Shown here: piece after piece, positions 7,268 through 18,836 of the stretch
Layout of the letters: every line of letters starts with the position of its first letter
Numbering within the stretch: the stretch's first letter is position 1
DNA from: Janibacter massiliensis
GTDB taxonomy: Bacteria; Actinomycetota; Actinomycetes; Actinomycetales; Dermatophilaceae
Assembly: GCF_900289115.1 (NCBI RefSeq)
Contig: NZ_LT985196.1
Span: 1,994,751 to 2,058,750, forward strand
Direction: 5' to 3'
DNA: 64,000 nt
Made by a program: the position numbers and the translations under genes
Notes under the pieces: model-generated
What the model was told of the DNA's origin: nothing
Database searches by the model: none
The model's input: only the letters and a program-made list of their open reading frames with translations

Positions 7268-9133
7268 TCAGCCGAGCCGGTCCCGCAGGCGCTCGGCAAG
7301 GCGGCTCGCGGTGAGACCGGCTGCCTCGAGCACCTGGCCCCGGGAGGCATGGTCGATGAACTCCTTCGGCAGGCCGAAGCGGTGCACCCGGGCGCGGACG
7401 TCGGCCTCGTCGAGGACGCGCTGGACCTCCGCGCCGACACCGCCGGCGACGTTGCCGTCCTCGAGGACGACGACGTGCGCGGCACCGCGGCCCTGCTCGA
7501 CGAGCGCCTCCGGCACCGGCAGGACCCAGCGCGGGTCGACCACGCGCACGCGGTGGCCGTCGTCGGCGAGGTGCTCGGCAAGCGTCGTCGCGATCGTCGC
7601 CATCGCCCCGACCGAGACGACGAGGACCTCGCACGCCCCCTCGTCCGTCTCGAGGAGGACGTCGAGCCCGTCGGCGACCCGAACGGCCTCGATGGGTGCG
7701 GCGATCGAGCCCTTCGGGAAGCGGATGACGGTCGGCCCGTCGTCGACCCCCACGGCCTCGCGCAGCGCCACCTTGATCTGCTCCCCGTCGCGCGGGGCAG
7801 CGACCCGGGCACCGGGCACCATCGCCAGCAGGGCGAGATCCCACATGCCGTGGTGGCTCGGCCCGTCCGGGCCGGTGACCCCGGCGCGGTCGAGGACGAA
7901 GGTGACGGCCTCGCGGTGCAGCGCGCAGTCCATGAGGAGCTGGTCGAAGGCGCGGTTGAGGAAGGTCGCGTAGATCGCGACGACCGGGTGCAGACCCGCA
8001 TGGGCGAGCCCGGCGGCCATCGTCGCGCCGTGCTGCTCGGCGATGCCGACGTCGAAGATCCGGTCGGGGAAGGCATCGGCGAACGGCTGGAGGCCGACCG
8101 GCATCATCATCGCCGCGGTGATCGCGACGACGTCCCGACGCTCGTGGCCGATGCGCAGGAGCTCGTCGCTGAACTCGTCGGTCCAGCTGCGGCCGGCGAT
8201 CTCCAGGGGCAGGCCGGTCTCGGGGTTGATCTTCCCGACGGCGTGGAACTGGTCGGCGATGTCGTCGACCGCCTTGTCGTAGCCGCGCCCCTTCTGCGTG
8301 ATGAAGTGGACGAGGACCGGCCCGCCGTACGCCTTCGCCCGGCGGAGGGCCTGCTCGAGCGCCTCCTCGTCGTGCCCGTCGACCGGACCGAGGTACTTGA
8401 TGCCGAGGTCCTCGAACATGCCCTGCGGCGCCCAGAAGTCCTTGGCGCCCTTCTTCAGCGAGTGGAACGCCTGGTACGCCGTCCGGCCGACGAGGGGAGC
8501 CTTTGGCAACGCCTCCTTGCCGAAGGCGAGGACCTGCTCGTACTGCCGGCTCGTGCGGAGCATCGCCAGGTGGTCGGCCAGGCCCCCGATGGTCGGCGCG
8601 TAGGAGCGCTCGTTGTCGTTGACGACGATGACCAGGGGGAGGTCCTTGTCGGCGGCGATGTTGTTCAGCGCCTCCCACGCCATGCCCCCCGTGAGCGCGC
8701 CGTCTCCGATGACCGCGACCGTGTGGGCCCGCTCCCCGCGCAGCCGCCGGCCGGTCGCGATGCCCTCCGCCCAGGACAGCGACGTCGACGCGTGGGAGTT
8801 CTCGACGTGGTCGTGCTCGGACTCCGCCCGGCTGGGGTAGCCCGCGAGCCCGTCGCGCTGGCGGAGGGTGGAGAAGTCGGTGCGGCCGGTGAGGATCTTG
8901 TGCACGTAGCTCTGGTGGCCGGTGTCGAAGACGATCGCGTCGGCCGGCGAGTCGAACACCCGGTGCAGCGCGATCGTCAGCTCGACGACCCCGAGGTTCG
9001 GGCCGAGGTGCCCCCCGGTGCGGGAGACCTCCCGCACGAGGAAGTCCCGGATCTCCTGCGCGAGCTCCTCGATCTGCTGCCGCGACATCGCCTTGACGTC
9101 GGCGGGGCCGGTGATCGACTCGAGGTGGGTCAC
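7268..9133 (-). CDS. dxs: 1-deoxy-D-xylulose-5-phosphate synthase
   Basis: This 621-residue thiamine-diphosphate enzyme condenses pyruvate and glyceraldehyde-3-phosphate, the entry step of the MEP isoprenoid pathway. The TPP/Mg motif reads '[16 protein letters not shown]' near residue 140. The N-terminal '[13 protein letters not shown]' and the central '[15 protein letters not shown]' signatures are typical of Dxs rather than transketolase. Length matches the family. GTG 9133 overlaps the stop of a nine-codon leaderless upstream ORF, and its Shine-Dalgarno AGGAAGGA lies inside that ORF. This suggests translational coupling. Precursors from this pathway would feed the polyprenyl synthase encoded at 40046. 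Confidence 0.96.
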   Translation of the reverse strand: MTHLESITGPADVKAMSRQQIEELAQEIRDFLVREVSRTGGHLGPNLGVVELTIALHRVFDSPADAIVFDTGHQSYVHKILTGRTDFSTLRQRDGLAGYPSRAESEHDHVENSHASTSLSWAEGIATGRRLRGERAHTVAVIGDGALTGGMAWEALNNIAADKDLPLVIVVNDNERSYAPTIGGLADHLAMLRTSRQYEQVLAFGKEALPKAPLVGRTAYQAFHSLKKGAKDFWAPQGMFEDLGIKYLGPVDGHDEEALEQALRRAKAYGGPVLVHFITQKGRGYDKAVDDIADQFHAVGKINPETGLPLEIAGRSWTDEFSDELLRIGHERRDVVAITAAMMMPVGLQPFADAFPDRIFDVGIAEQHGATMAAGLAHAGLHPVVAIYATFLNRAFDQLLMDCALHREAVTFVLDRAGVTGPDGPSHHGMWDLALLAMVPGARVAAPRDGEQIKVALREAVGVDDGPTVIRFPKGSIAAPIEAVRVADGLDVLLETDEGACEVLVVSVGAMATIATTLAEHLADDGHRVRVVDPRWVLPVPEALVEQGRGAAHVVVLEDGNVAGGVGAEVQRVLDEADVRARVHRFGLPKEFIDHASRGQVLEAAGLTASRLAERLRDRLG

Positions 9134-9159
9134 GAGGAGGGGTCCTTCCTGAGGGGCAT
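9130..9159 (-). CDS. Leaderless upstream ORF of dxs (9 codons)
   Basis: The minus strand reads ATG at 9159-9157 and encodes MPLRKDPSS, ending with TGA at 9132-9130. That stop overlaps the dxs GTG by the classic GTGA four-base overlap. The ATG is six bases after a TACACT -10 box (9171-9166), so the mRNA should begin at this ATG. The dxs ribosome-binding site is within the ORF. Translation of the short ORF could therefore set access to dxs. It may also be no more than the mechanism that loads ribosomes on dxs. Confidence 0.5.
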   Translation of the reverse strand: MPLRKDPSS

Positions 9160-9165
9160 CACCGC

Positions 9166-9171
9166 AGTGTA
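9166..9171 (-). promoter_or_regulatory. -10 box of dxs
   Basis: TACACT on the minus strand lies six bases before the upstream-ORF ATG at 9159, giving a predicted 5' end at about 9159 and a 26-base leader to the dxs start. Confidence 0.55.
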
Positions 9172-9202
9172 GGCGGGCGGTCCCGAACGTTGTCTGGACT
9201 GC

Positions 9203-9238
9203 CGCGACCCCCGGGACTGGCGTGTCCCGGGGGTCGCG
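9203..9238. terminator. Hairpin terminator after acnA
   Basis: A perfect 15-bp stem (9203-9217 with 9224-9238) encloses a six-base loop. It lies 16 bases beyond the acnA stop and upstream of the dxs promoter, insulating the two co-oriented genes. Confidence 0.75.
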
Positions 9239-9253
9239 ACGAACGTCAGCGGA

Positions 9254-12043
<2,790 letters not shown>

Positions 12044-12069
12044 GACCGGTCCTCGCTCTCGTGTCGGAG

Positions 12070-12089
12070 ATATCTTGACGTCAAGATAT
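12070..12089. promoter_or_regulatory. 20-bp palindromic operator upstream of acnA
   Basis: ATATCTTGACGTCAAGATAT is a perfect palindrome lying just upstream of acnA and immediately after the methyltransferase stop. It includes TTGACG, which could double as a -35 element on either strand. The CTTGANNTCAAG core resembles MarR/PecS-type operators such as those of TamR, which controls aconitase in Streptomyces (recalled, not checked). No matching regulator gene is adjacent. Confidence 0.75.
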
Positions 12090-12094
12090 TTCTA

Positions 12095-13438
12095 TCACAC
12101 CGCGTCGGCGCGCCGGAAGGTCGCGACGCACTCGACGTGGTGGGTCATGGGGAAGGCGTCGAACGCCCGCAGCGCGCTCAGCTCGTAGCCGCGGGCGACG
12201 AACGCGGCCGCGTCCCGCGCGAGGGCCGCCGGGTCGCAGGCGACGTGGACGACGGTTCTGGGTCGCAGGTCGGCGATCGCCGCGACGACGGCAGCGCCCG
12301 CACCCTCTCTCGGTGGGTCGAGCACCACGACGTCCGCCGTCGGGGGGAGCAGGTCGTGGCGCGCCCGCGGCCCGCCGCGGGTGCGTCCTCGGCGCGGTCG
12401 CCGACGGCCGGGGTCCGTGCGGGCCAGTCCGAAGGCCTCGTCCACCCGGCTCGCCACGAGGGCCACCCACGGGTGCTCGGCCAGGGCGGCCCGCGCGTCG
12501 TCGACGGCAGGGCCGGCCGCCTCGACGCCGACGACCTGGCCGCCGTCTCCCGTCGCCTCGGCCAGCGGCAGGGTGAGCAGGCCCGCGCCGCAGTAGAGGT
12601 CGAGGACCCGGTCGCCCGGCTGCACGGCGGCCGCCTCGAGCACCGCGGACACGAGGGTCGCGGGCGCGCCGGGGTGGACCTGCCAGAACCCGCGGGCCCC
12701 GATGGTCCAGCGCCGCTCCCCCTCCGGGGTCGCCACCGCCTCCGTCACCCGCGGGACCTCGTGCAGGGGGCGGCCCCGCTCCCCCACCGGCACGAGGACG
12801 GGATCGCCGACCGACGGGGCGACCGCCGTGACCGCGAGCGCGCCCTCCCAGTCCTGCTCGAGCACCCCGGTCGCCAGGGCGGGACGGACGGTGATCGGGC
12901 AGTCGTCGACGGGGACGATCTCGTGGCTGCGGTGCGCCCGCAGGCCGGGTCGGCCACGATCGTCGACGGCGAAGGTCGTCCGGGTCCGCCACCGCAGGCC
13001 CGACTCGTCACCCGCCACCGGCTCGGCCTCCGGCGCGAGGAGCCCGGTGACGTCGAGCCCACCGATCCGCTCCATCGACGCAGCGACCGCGGCCGCCTTG
13101 AGGCGGCGCTGCGCGGCGAGCTCGACGTGCTGGAGGTCGCAGCCCCCGCACAGGCCGGGCCCCGACCACCCGCAGCGCCGCTCGACCCGCTCCGGCGCGG
13201 CGCGCAGCACCTCGACGGCGTCGGCCCGGACGAAGGAGCGGCCGGGGGTCGACTCCGTCACCCGGGCCCGCACCCGCTCCCCCGGCAGGGTGTGCCGCAC
13301 GAAGAGGACCCGCCCGTCGTGCCGGGCGACGCAGTGCCCCCCGTGCGCGTACCGCTCGACCTCGACGTCGACCTCGACCCCCTCGAGGAGGTCATCGCCC
13401 GTGAGACCCTCGCCGACGGCCCGCTGCTGCTCGCTCAT
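12095..13438 (-). CDS. TrmA/RlmD-type class I SAM-dependent RNA methyltransferase with TRAM domain
   Basis: A 447-residue predicted RNA m5U methyltransferase. A TRAM RNA-binding domain occupies about residues 22-80. A Cys-rich stretch 'CGWSGPGLCGGCDLQH' near residues 89-104 matches the iron-sulfur ligands of RlmD-type enzymes. The Rossmann SAM motif 'VLDLYCGAGLLTLPLAE' lies near 275, the catalytic 'VVLDPPREG' near 360, and the nucleophilic Cys in 'HVACDPAALARD'. Which RNA (23S rRNA or tRNA) is methylated is not determinable. Its ATG overlaps the stop of the upstream KimA-like gene by four bases, so they share an operon. It corresponds to Rv2689c by position. Confidence 0.88.
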   Translation of the reverse strand: MSEQQRAVGEGLTGDDLLEGVEVDVEVERYAHGGHCVARHDGRVLFVRHTLPGERVRARVTESTPGRSFVRADAVEVLRAAPERVERRCGWSGPGLCGGCDLQHVELAAQRRLKAAAVAASMERIGGLDVTGLLAPEAEPVAGDESGLRWRTRTTFAVDDRGRPGLRAHRSHEIVPVDDCPITVRPALATGVLEQDWEGALAVTAVAPSVGDPVLVPVGERGRPLHEVPRVTEAVATPEGERRWTIGARGFWQVHPGAPATLVSAVLEAAAVQPGDRVLDLYCGAGLLTLPLAEATGDGGQVVGVEAAGPAVDDARAALAEHPWVALVASRVDEAFGLARTDPGRRRPRRGRTRGGPRARHDLLPPTADVVVLDPPREGAGAAVVAAIADLRPRTVVHVACDPAALARDAAAFVARGYELSALRAFDAFPMTHHVECVATFRRADAV

Positions 13439-15447
13439 CCCTGTCCCATCCGCACCGAGCCCACGGTCGGCGGGGCGTCGTCGAAGAGCTCCTCCTGCCC
13501 CTCGGCCGAGCGCAGCTGCCAGGGCACGGCGGAGATCATCACGCCGGGCTCGAAGAGGAGCCTGGTCTTCAGCCGCAGCGCGCTCTGGTTGTGCAGCAGC
13601 TGCTCGTACCAGCGTCCGAGCACGTACTGCGGGACGAAGACGACGACGAGGTCGCGCGGGCTGTCCCGTCGGATCTGCTTGACGTACGTGACGACAGGGT
13701 TGGTGATCTCCCGGTACGGGCTGTCGAGCACGGTGAGGGGTACGGGGATGTCGCGCCGGTCCCACTCCTCCTGCAGGGCCCGGGTCTCGGCGGTGTCGAC
13801 GCTCACCGTCAGAGCCTCCAGGGTCGTCGGGCGGGTCGCACGGGCGTAGGCGAGCGCGCGGATCGCGGGCTTGTGGATCTTGCTCACGAGGACGACGGCG
13901 TGCACCCGCGAGGGGAGGATGTACCCCCGGACGTCGTCCTCCCGTACCGCGATCTCGTCGGCCACCCGCGCGTAGTGCCGCCGGATGCCGATCATCAGCA
14001 CGAACAGCACGGCCATCGCAGCCACGGCGAAGCCCGCGCCGTGGACGAACTTCGTCAGCAGGACGACGACGAGGACGGTGCCCGACATGATCGCGCCGAC
14101 GAGGTTGATGACGCGGCTGCGGTGGATCCGCCCGACCTCGGCGGGGTCCGGCGACCCGGCGAGCACCCGGTTCCAGTGCCGGATCATGCCGATCTGGCTC
14201 AGGGTGAAGCTGACGAACACCCCGACGATGTACAGCTGGATGAGCCGGGTGACCTCCGCGTCGTAGATGACGACGAGCGCGATCGCGGCCCCGGCGAGGA
14301 AGAGGATCCCGTTGCTGAAGGCGAGGCGATCCCCCCTGGTGTGCAGCTGGCGCGGCAGGTACCCGTCCCGGGCGAGGATCGAGGCGAGGACCGGGAAGCC
14401 GTTGAAGGCCGTGTTCGCCGCGAGGACGAGGATGATGCCGGTGACGACGGACACGAGCACGACCCCCGGCTGGAAGCCGGAGAAGACCGACTGGCTCACC
14501 TGACCCATGACGGTCTCCTGGACGTAGCCGTCGCCGACCGGCACCCCGTCGCGGGTCAGCTGGGTGGCCGGGTCCTCGGCGAACCGGACCCCCGTCCACC
14601 TGGCCAGCAGGATCATCGACAGGAGCATCGCGATCGCGATCCCGCCCATGAGCAGGAGCGTGGTCGCGGCGTTGCGGCTCTTCGGCTCGCGGAAGGCGGG
14701 CACTCCGTTGCTGATCGCCTCGACGCCGGTGAGCGCCGCGCACCCCGAGGAGAACGCCCGCAGCAGGAGGAAGGCCATGGCCAGCCCGCCGAGCGCCTCG
14801 TACCCGGGCTCCGGGCGGAGCTCGAAGGCCGCGCTCTCGGCCATCGGCAGCGTCCCCGACGCCCGGCGCACGAGCCCCGTCACCGCCATCGCCGCGACGG
14901 TGAGCATGAAGAGGTACGTCGGCACGGCGAACGCCATCCCCGACTCCCGCACGCCGCGCAGGTTCATCGCAGCGAGCAGCACGATGAGGAGCACCGCGAC
15001 CTCCGCCTCGTGGCCCCGGACGAAGGACATCGCCGTGCTCGCGTTCTGGACCCCGGAGCTGATCGACACGGCGACCGTCAGCACGTAGTCGACGAGGAGG
15101 GCGCTGGCGACGGTCAGGCCCGCCCGCGGCCCGAGGTTCGCGTTGGCCACCTCGTAGTCGCCACCACCCGAGGGATAGGCGTGGACGTTCTGCCGGTAAG
15201 AGGCGACGACGACGACCATGACGAGGACGACGAGCAGGGCGATCTTCCACGAGGCCGTGAGCGCGAGCGCGCCGCCGGCGAGACCGAGGGTCAGGAAGAT
15301 CTCGTCCGGCGCGTAGGCCACCGACGAGAGTGCGTCGCTGGCGAAGATCGGCAGGGCGAGCTTCTTCGGCAGCAGGGTCTCGCCGAGCCGGTCGCTGCGC
15401 ATCTTCCGACCGAGGACGAGGCGCTTGAGGACGCGTCCGGGAGCCAC
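13435..15447 (-). CDS. KimA-like APC-superfamily transporter (probable K+ importer)
   Basis: A 670-residue membrane protein with about 12 membrane segments (to about residue 470) and a cytoplasmic C-terminal domain of about 190 residues. It is usually annotated as an amino-acid permease. Long stretches match what I recall of Bacillus subtilis KimA, including 'DALSSVAY', 'YPSGGGDYEVA', 'VDYVLTVAVSISSG', 'SSGCAALTGVEAISN', 'FTLSQIGM' and the C-terminal 'LLHNQSALRLKTRL'. KimA is a high-affinity K+ importer inhibited by c-di-AMP. Divergent genes ceoB and ceoC encode RCK proteins, which fits a potassium role. The GTG start is eight bases after a TAGAGT box. Potassium specificity is inference. Confidence 0.85.
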   Translation of the reverse strand: MAPGRVLKRLVLGRKMRSDRLGETLLPKKLALPIFASDALSSVAYAPDEIFLTLGLAGGALALTASWKIALLVVLVMVVVVASYRQNVHAYPSGGGDYEVANANLGPRAGLTVASALLVDYVLTVAVSISSGVQNASTAMSFVRGHEAEVAVLLIVLLAAMNLRGVRESGMAFAVPTYLFMLTVAAMAVTGLVRRASGTLPMAESAAFELRPEPGYEALGGLAMAFLLLRAFSSGCAALTGVEAISNGVPAFREPKSRNAATTLLLMGGIAIAMLLSMILLARWTGVRFAEDPATQLTRDGVPVGDGYVQETVMGQVSQSVFSGFQPGVVLVSVVTGIILVLAANTAFNGFPVLASILARDGYLPRQLHTRGDRLAFSNGILFLAGAAIALVVIYDAEVTRLIQLYIVGVFVSFTLSQIGMIRHWNRVLAGSPDPAEVGRIHRSRVINLVGAIMSGTVLVVVLLTKFVHGAGFAVAAMAVLFVLMIGIRRHYARVADEIAVREDDVRGYILPSRVHAVVLVSKIHKPAIRALAYARATRPTTLEALTVSVDTAETRALQEEWDRRDIPVPLTVLDSPYREITNPVVTYVKQIRRDSPRDLVVVFVPQYVLGRWYEQLLHNQSALRLKTRLLFEPGVMISAVPWQLRSAEGQEELFDDAPPTVGSVRMGQG

Positions 15448-15455
15448 GATCGCCC

Positions 15456-15497
15456 ACTCTACGACCGGGGCCGGTCCACCGGGCTGGCGTGTACCGT
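15456..15497. promoter_or_regulatory. Divergent promoters of kimA-like gene and ceoB
   Basis: On the minus strand TAGAGT (15461-15456) lies eight bases before GTG 15447. On the plus strand TACCGT (15492-15497) lies six bases before GTG 15504. Both imply leaderless mRNAs from one 57-base spacer, so a single bound regulator could affect both. Confidence 0.55.
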
Positions 15498-15503
15498 CGA
15501 GCC

Positions 15504-16169
15504 GTGCACTTCGTCATCATGGGCTGCGGACGCGTCGGCGCCTCGCTGGCTCGGGCGCTCGACCGGCGCGGCCACGAGGTCGCGGTCGTCGACCAGGACG
15601 AGCTCGCCTTCCGGCGTCTCGGCCCCCAGTTCGGTGGCCGTCGCGTCACCGGTGTCGGGTTCGACCGAGACACGCTCGTCGCCGCCGGGATCGAGCGCGC
15701 GGACGCCCTCGCCGCCGTGTCCTCGGGCGACAACTCGAACATCCTCACGGCACGGGTCGCCCGGGAGACCTTCGGCGTCGAGACCGTCGTCGCGCGCATC
15801 TACGACCCCGCCCGCGCCGAGATCTACCAGCGGCTGGGCATCCCCACCGTCGCCACGGTGAAGTGGACCTCGGACCAGATGCTGCGGCGGCTGCTGCCCG
15901 AGGGCGCGCTGCCGGCCTTCACTGAGTCCTCCGGCAAGGTCGTCATCGCCGAGGTCCCGGTCTCCCCCGACTGGATCGGCCGCCGCCTCACCGACCTCGA
16001 GACGGCCAGCGGCGCACGCGTCGCCTTCGTCACGCGGCTCGGCGAGGGATTCGTCCCGCACGCCGACACGGTCCACCAGGAGGGCGACCTCGTGCACCTG
16101 GCCATCGAGCGGGCGCGGCTGCGCGAGGTCGAGGCGATCCTCGCCGCGCCGCCCGTCGCACACCACTGA
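15504..16169 (+). CDS. ceoB: TrkA-family potassium-uptake regulatory protein (RCK), CeoB-like
   Basis: A 221-residue cytoplasmic RCK protein with an N-terminal Rossmann domain opening with 'VIMGCGRVGASLARAL' (GxGxxG nucleotide motif) and a C-terminal TrkA-C domain from about residue 135. Such subunits gate K+ channels or transporters in response to NAD(H), ATP or c-di-AMP. GTG 15504 is chosen over the in-frame GTG 15489 because a TACCGT -10 box occupies 15492-15497. The second RCK gene follows after 11 bases. No TrkH/KtrB pore gene is nearby; the divergent KimA-like transporter is the obvious candidate partner. Confidence 0.9.
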   Translation: MHFVIMGCGRVGASLARALDRRGHEVAVVDQDELAFRRLGPQFGGRRVTGVGFDRDTLVAAGIERADALAAVSSGDNSNILTARVARETFGVETVVARIYDPARAEIYQRLGIPTVATVKWTSDQMLRRLLPEGALPAFTESSGKVVIAEVPVSPDWIGRRLTDLETASGARVAFVTRLGEGFVPHADTVHQEGDLVHLAIERARLREVEAILAAPPVAHH

Positions 16170-16180
16170 GAAGAGGCACG

Positions 16181-16861
16181 ATGCGAGTCGTCATCGCCGG
16201 CGCGGGCAGCGTCGGCCGGTCCATCGCCCGGGAGCTGCTCGCCCACGGGCACGTCGTCCTCCTCGTCGACAAGGACGCCAACGAGTCCCGGGTGGCGAAG
16301 GTCCCCGAGGCCCACTGGCTCTCCGGCGACGCCTGCGAGATCTCGACCCTGCAGGAGGCGGGACTCGTCGACTGCGACGTCGTCGTCGCGGCGACCGGTG
16401 ACGACAAGGCGAACCTCGTCGTGTCGCTCCTGGCCAAGACGGAGTTCGGCGTGCCTCGGACCGTCGGACGGGTGAACAACCCCAAGAACGAGTGGATGTT
16501 CGACGACTCGTGGGGCGTCGACGTGGCGGTGTCCACCCCCCGCCTCATGACGGCGCTCGTCGAGGAGGCCGTCACCGTCGGGCAGCTGGTCCACATCTTC
16601 GAGTTCCAGCAGGGCCGTGCCTCGATGGTCGAGCTGACCCTGCCGACCGGGAACCCGGTCGTCGGAGCCCGGGTCGGGGACGTGGACTTCCCGGCGGACA
16701 CCGTGCTCGTGGGCATCATCCGCGACGGCCGCCCGATCGCACCGACCCGCGACGACAGCCTCGAGGCAGGCGACGAGCTGCTCTTCCTCACGGTGCCGAA
16801 CGAGCTCGGCGAGCTCGAACGACTGCTCAGCGTCCGGGCTGCGTCGCCCGGTCGGGGATGA
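16181..16861 (+). CDS. ceoC: TrkA-family potassium-uptake regulatory protein (RCK), CeoC-like
   Basis: A 226-residue second RCK subunit. 'VIAGAGSVGRSIARELL' at the N-terminus is the nucleotide-binding GxGxxG motif, an acidic residue follows at the end of strand 2 ('LLVDKDA'), and a TrkA-C ligand domain occupies the last 80 residues. It is transcribed with ceoB and probably pairs with it. Its 3' end overlaps the convergent OB-fold gene by 35 bases. Confidence 0.9.
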   Translation: MRVVIAGAGSVGRSIARELLAHGHVVLLVDKDANESRVAKVPEAHWLSGDACEISTLQEAGLVDCDVVVAATGDDKANLVVSLLAKTEFGVPRTVGRVNNPKNEWMFDDSWGVDVAVSTPRLMTALVEEAVTVGQLVHIFEFQQGRASMVELTLPTGNPVVGARVGDVDFPADTVLVGIIRDGRPIAPTRDDSLEAGDELLFLTVPNELGELERLLSVRAASPGRG

Positions 16862-17207
16862 TCTCGTAGGCGGGGTTGAACATCGTCACCCCGCGGCGGT
16901 GCTCGGTGATCCGCCCCCGGGCCCGGAGATAGACCCCCGGCTCGACACCGCGGATCGTCCGGCGCCCGAGCCACACCAGGCGCAGGGCCGAGGACCCGTC
17001 GTACAGCTCGACCACGTAGGCGGGGACATCGGCCCGCGGCGCGAGGTTCGTCGAGCGGACCGTCCCGCACACCGTCACCTCGTCGCCGCCGCACACGGCC
17101 GCGAGCGGGGTGCCCCCGAAGCGGTCCCGGTCGGTGGCGAGCTCGTCGGCCTCGAGACGGTCGGTGGGGCTCGTCAGGCTGGCGACCCAGCGGCCGAGGC
17201 GACCCAT
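16827..17207 (-). CDS. OB-fold nucleic-acid-binding protein
   Basis: A 126-residue small protein with a single OB-fold ('GGDEVTVCGTVRS...LRLVWLGRR...VYLRARGRI', about residues 40-105). It resembles the anti-codon/tRNA-type OB domain found in RecG-like and lysyl-tRNA-synthetase-like proteins and corresponds to Rv2694c. No enzymatic domain is present. Its ATG shares one base with the DUF3710 stop, placing it last in the DUF4193-dut-DUF3710-OB operon. Function is unknown; single-strand nucleic-acid binding is inferred from the fold. Confidence 0.8.
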   Translation of the reverse strand: MGRLGRWVASLTSPTDRLEADELATDRDRFGGTPLAAVCGGDEVTVCGTVRSTNLAPRADVPAYVVELYDGSSALRLVWLGRRTIRGVEPGVYLRARGRITEHRRGVTMFNPAYEIIPDRATQPGR

Positions 17208-17914
17208 CAGCGGGTCTCGGTCAGCTCGGGGCCGCGCTCGAAGGGGCGGAGATCGTCCTCGCCCTCCTTCTCGGCCTCCCGCTCGGACTCGTCGACCTCG
17301 CCGACTCCCGACGGGAGCTCGGGCATCGTCAGGGGAAGCATCTCGCGCGGGGCCATGGGACCGCTGCCGCGGTGGACGACGACGTCACGAAAGACCCCGA
17401 CGAGCGCGGCGGCCGCGTCCACGTCGATGGCGGCAGGGCCGGAGAGGACCCCGCGCAGGAACCAGCGCGGTCCGTCGAACCCGAGGAACCGGGCGGGCGC
17501 GAAGACGGTGCGCCCGTCGGGACCGGCCTGCGGCATCCGGCACCGCAGCTCGGCGCCGAGCGGACCGTCGACCTCGTCGGCGGTCCCCCCGGCGGCGACG
17601 ATCGCATCGGCGATCTCGCGGCGGACCCCGTCCCAGATCCCGCTGGTGCGCGGCGCGGCGAACGCCTGGAGCTGCAGCGCGGACTCGTCCATGACGGCTT
17701 GGACGGAGGAGACCTCGTCGGTCTCGCGGTCGACCTCCAGGCGCAGCTCCATCCCCGGCAGCCCCGGCAGCCACAGCGCGCCGAGGTCGATGCGATCGCC
17801 CCGCTCGGTGACCTGGGCGGCGTCGAACGGCCCGGCGCCGGGCTCGACCGGGGTCGACTCCTCGACCGCCTCGGCGGGAGCCGTCTTCTTCGTGCGTCGC
17901 CCGAACATGGTCAT
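17207..17914 (-). CDS. DUF3710 domain protein
   Basis: A 235-residue actinobacterial protein of unknown function (Rv2696c-like). An acidic, low-complexity N-terminus (1-40) precedes the conserved domain, with '[25 protein letters not shown]' near 40 and '[15 protein letters not shown]' near 150. The C-terminal 30 residues are again acidic. There is no signal peptide or membrane span. ATG 17914 overlaps the dut stop by four bases; a second ATG lies two codons in. Persistent linkage to dut is the only functional hint. Confidence 0.85.
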   Translation of the reverse strand: MTMFGRRTKKTAPAEAVEESTPVEPGAGPFDAAQVTERGDRIDLGALWLPGLPGMELRLEVDRETDEVSSVQAVMDESALQLQAFAAPRTSGIWDGVRREIADAIVAAGGTADEVDGPLGAELRCRMPQAGPDGRTVFAPARFLGFDGPRWFLRGVLSGPAAIDVDAAAALVGVFRDVVVHRGSGPMAPREMLPLTMPELPSGVGEVDESEREAEKEGEDDLRPFERGPELTETR

Positions 17915-18408
17915 CGTCCTGTCGTCGGCGGGGAGGGTCGGTCGAATCCCCCGGTGGACCCGTGACCAGTCTCGCCCCGTTCCGTTTCCGAGAGCGAATC
18001 GGTCTCCTCGAAGAGGGCCTCCCCGACCTCCTGCAGCACGAGCTGGGCGATGCGGTCACCCGTGCGGACGGTGAAGGCCTCGGCAGGGTCGAGGTTGATC
18101 AGGTTGACGAGGATCTCGCCCCGGTAGCCGGAGTCGACCGTGCCCGGCGCGTTGACGACGGTGACACCGTGCCGCGCGGCGAGACCCGACCGCGGGTGGA
18201 CGAGTCCCACCCAGCCGTCCGGGACCGCGAGCGCGATGCCCGTCCGCACGAGGACCCGATGCCCGGGCTCGATCGTCGCGTCCTCGACCGAGGTGAGGTC
18301 CGCCCCGGCATCCCCGGGCCGCGCGTAGCGCGGAGCGACGGCGGCCGGGTGCAGGCGCCGCCACGGGACGGTCGGGCGCGCGGTCACGGGATCAGGCGGC
18401 GCACTCAC
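17911..18408 (-). CDS. dut: dUTP diphosphatase
   Basis: A trimeric-type dUTPase of up to 165 residues that hydrolyses dUTP to dUMP, keeping uracil out of DNA and supplying thymidylate synthesis. All five motifs are present: 'RPGDAGADL', 'PRSGLA', '[10 protein letters not shown]', 'GDRIAQLV' and the C-terminal P-loop-like 'GHGSTGGF'. GTG 18408 overlaps the DUF4193 gene by 17 bases; GTG 18387 would avoid the overlap and gives 158 residues, so the start is uncertain by seven codons. It is translationally coupled to DUF3710. The thymidine kinase gene lies about 5.5 kb away on the same strand. Confidence 0.95.
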   Translation of the reverse strand: MSAPPDPVTARPTVPWRRLHPAAVAPRYARPGDAGADLTSVEDATIEPGHRVLVRTGIALAVPDGWVGLVHPRSGLAARHGVTVVNAPGTVDSGYRGEILVNLINLDPAEAFTVRTGDRIAQLVLQEVGEALFEETDSLSETERGETGHGSTGGFDRPSPPTTGR

Positions 18409-18691
18409 GGCAGATCGGCTGGCCGCCGTTCTCGTCGGCGATCTGGCTCACGTGATGGACGAGGAAGCAGCTGCTGCACGTGAACTCGTCGGACTGGCGC
18501 GGGACGACCTGGACGGCGAGCTCCTGGTCGGAGAGGTCGGCACCCGGCAGCTCGAAGCCCTCGGCCTGCTCGGTCTCGTCGACGTCGACGGAGGAGGCGC
18601 TCTTGTCGACCCGGCGCGCCTTCAGCTCCTCGAGGGAGTCCTCGGACATCTCGTCGTCGGTCTTGCGCGGCGCGTCGTAGTCGGTCGCCAT
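18392..18691 (-). CDS. DUF4193 zinc-ribbon protein
   Basis: A 99-residue actinobacterial protein (Rv2699c-like). The first half is acidic and charged ('[18 protein letters not shown]'). The C-terminus carries a probable zinc ribbon with 'CSSCFLVHH' and 'ICREC' (two CxxC pairs). ATG 18691 follows a GGAAGGG ribosome site; the longer open frame to 18940 reads as non-coding. It is the first gene of the operon with dut. Function is unknown. Confidence 0.88.
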   Translation of the reverse strand: MATDYDAPRKTDDEMSEDSLEELKARRVDKSASSVDVDETEQAEGFELPGADLSDQELAVQVVPRQSDEFTCSSCFLVHHVSQIADENGGQPICRECAA

Positions 18692-18823
18692 CTCATCCCT
18701 TCCGTGGCGGAGGTCTCCGCTCCAGCCGGCCATCGGACGATGTCCGTGCGCGCGGATTGTGCCCCATGCGACGTGGTCGTGCCACACCGGGGTCGGCGCA
18801 GCGCGGTTACCCGCCGGTACGGC

Positions 18824-18829
18824 TACGGT
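18824..18829 (+). promoter_or_regulatory. Leaderless -10 box for the alpha/beta hydrolase
   Basis: TACGGT lies seven bases before ATG 18837 and supports that start over upstream in-frame ATG 18759. Confidence 0.6.
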
Positions 18830-18836
18830 GCGGCCC

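Noticed and set aside
13435-15447. A generic amino-acid permease
   Set aside because: The C-terminal domain and several motif stretches fit KimA-type potassium importers better; substrate remains untested.
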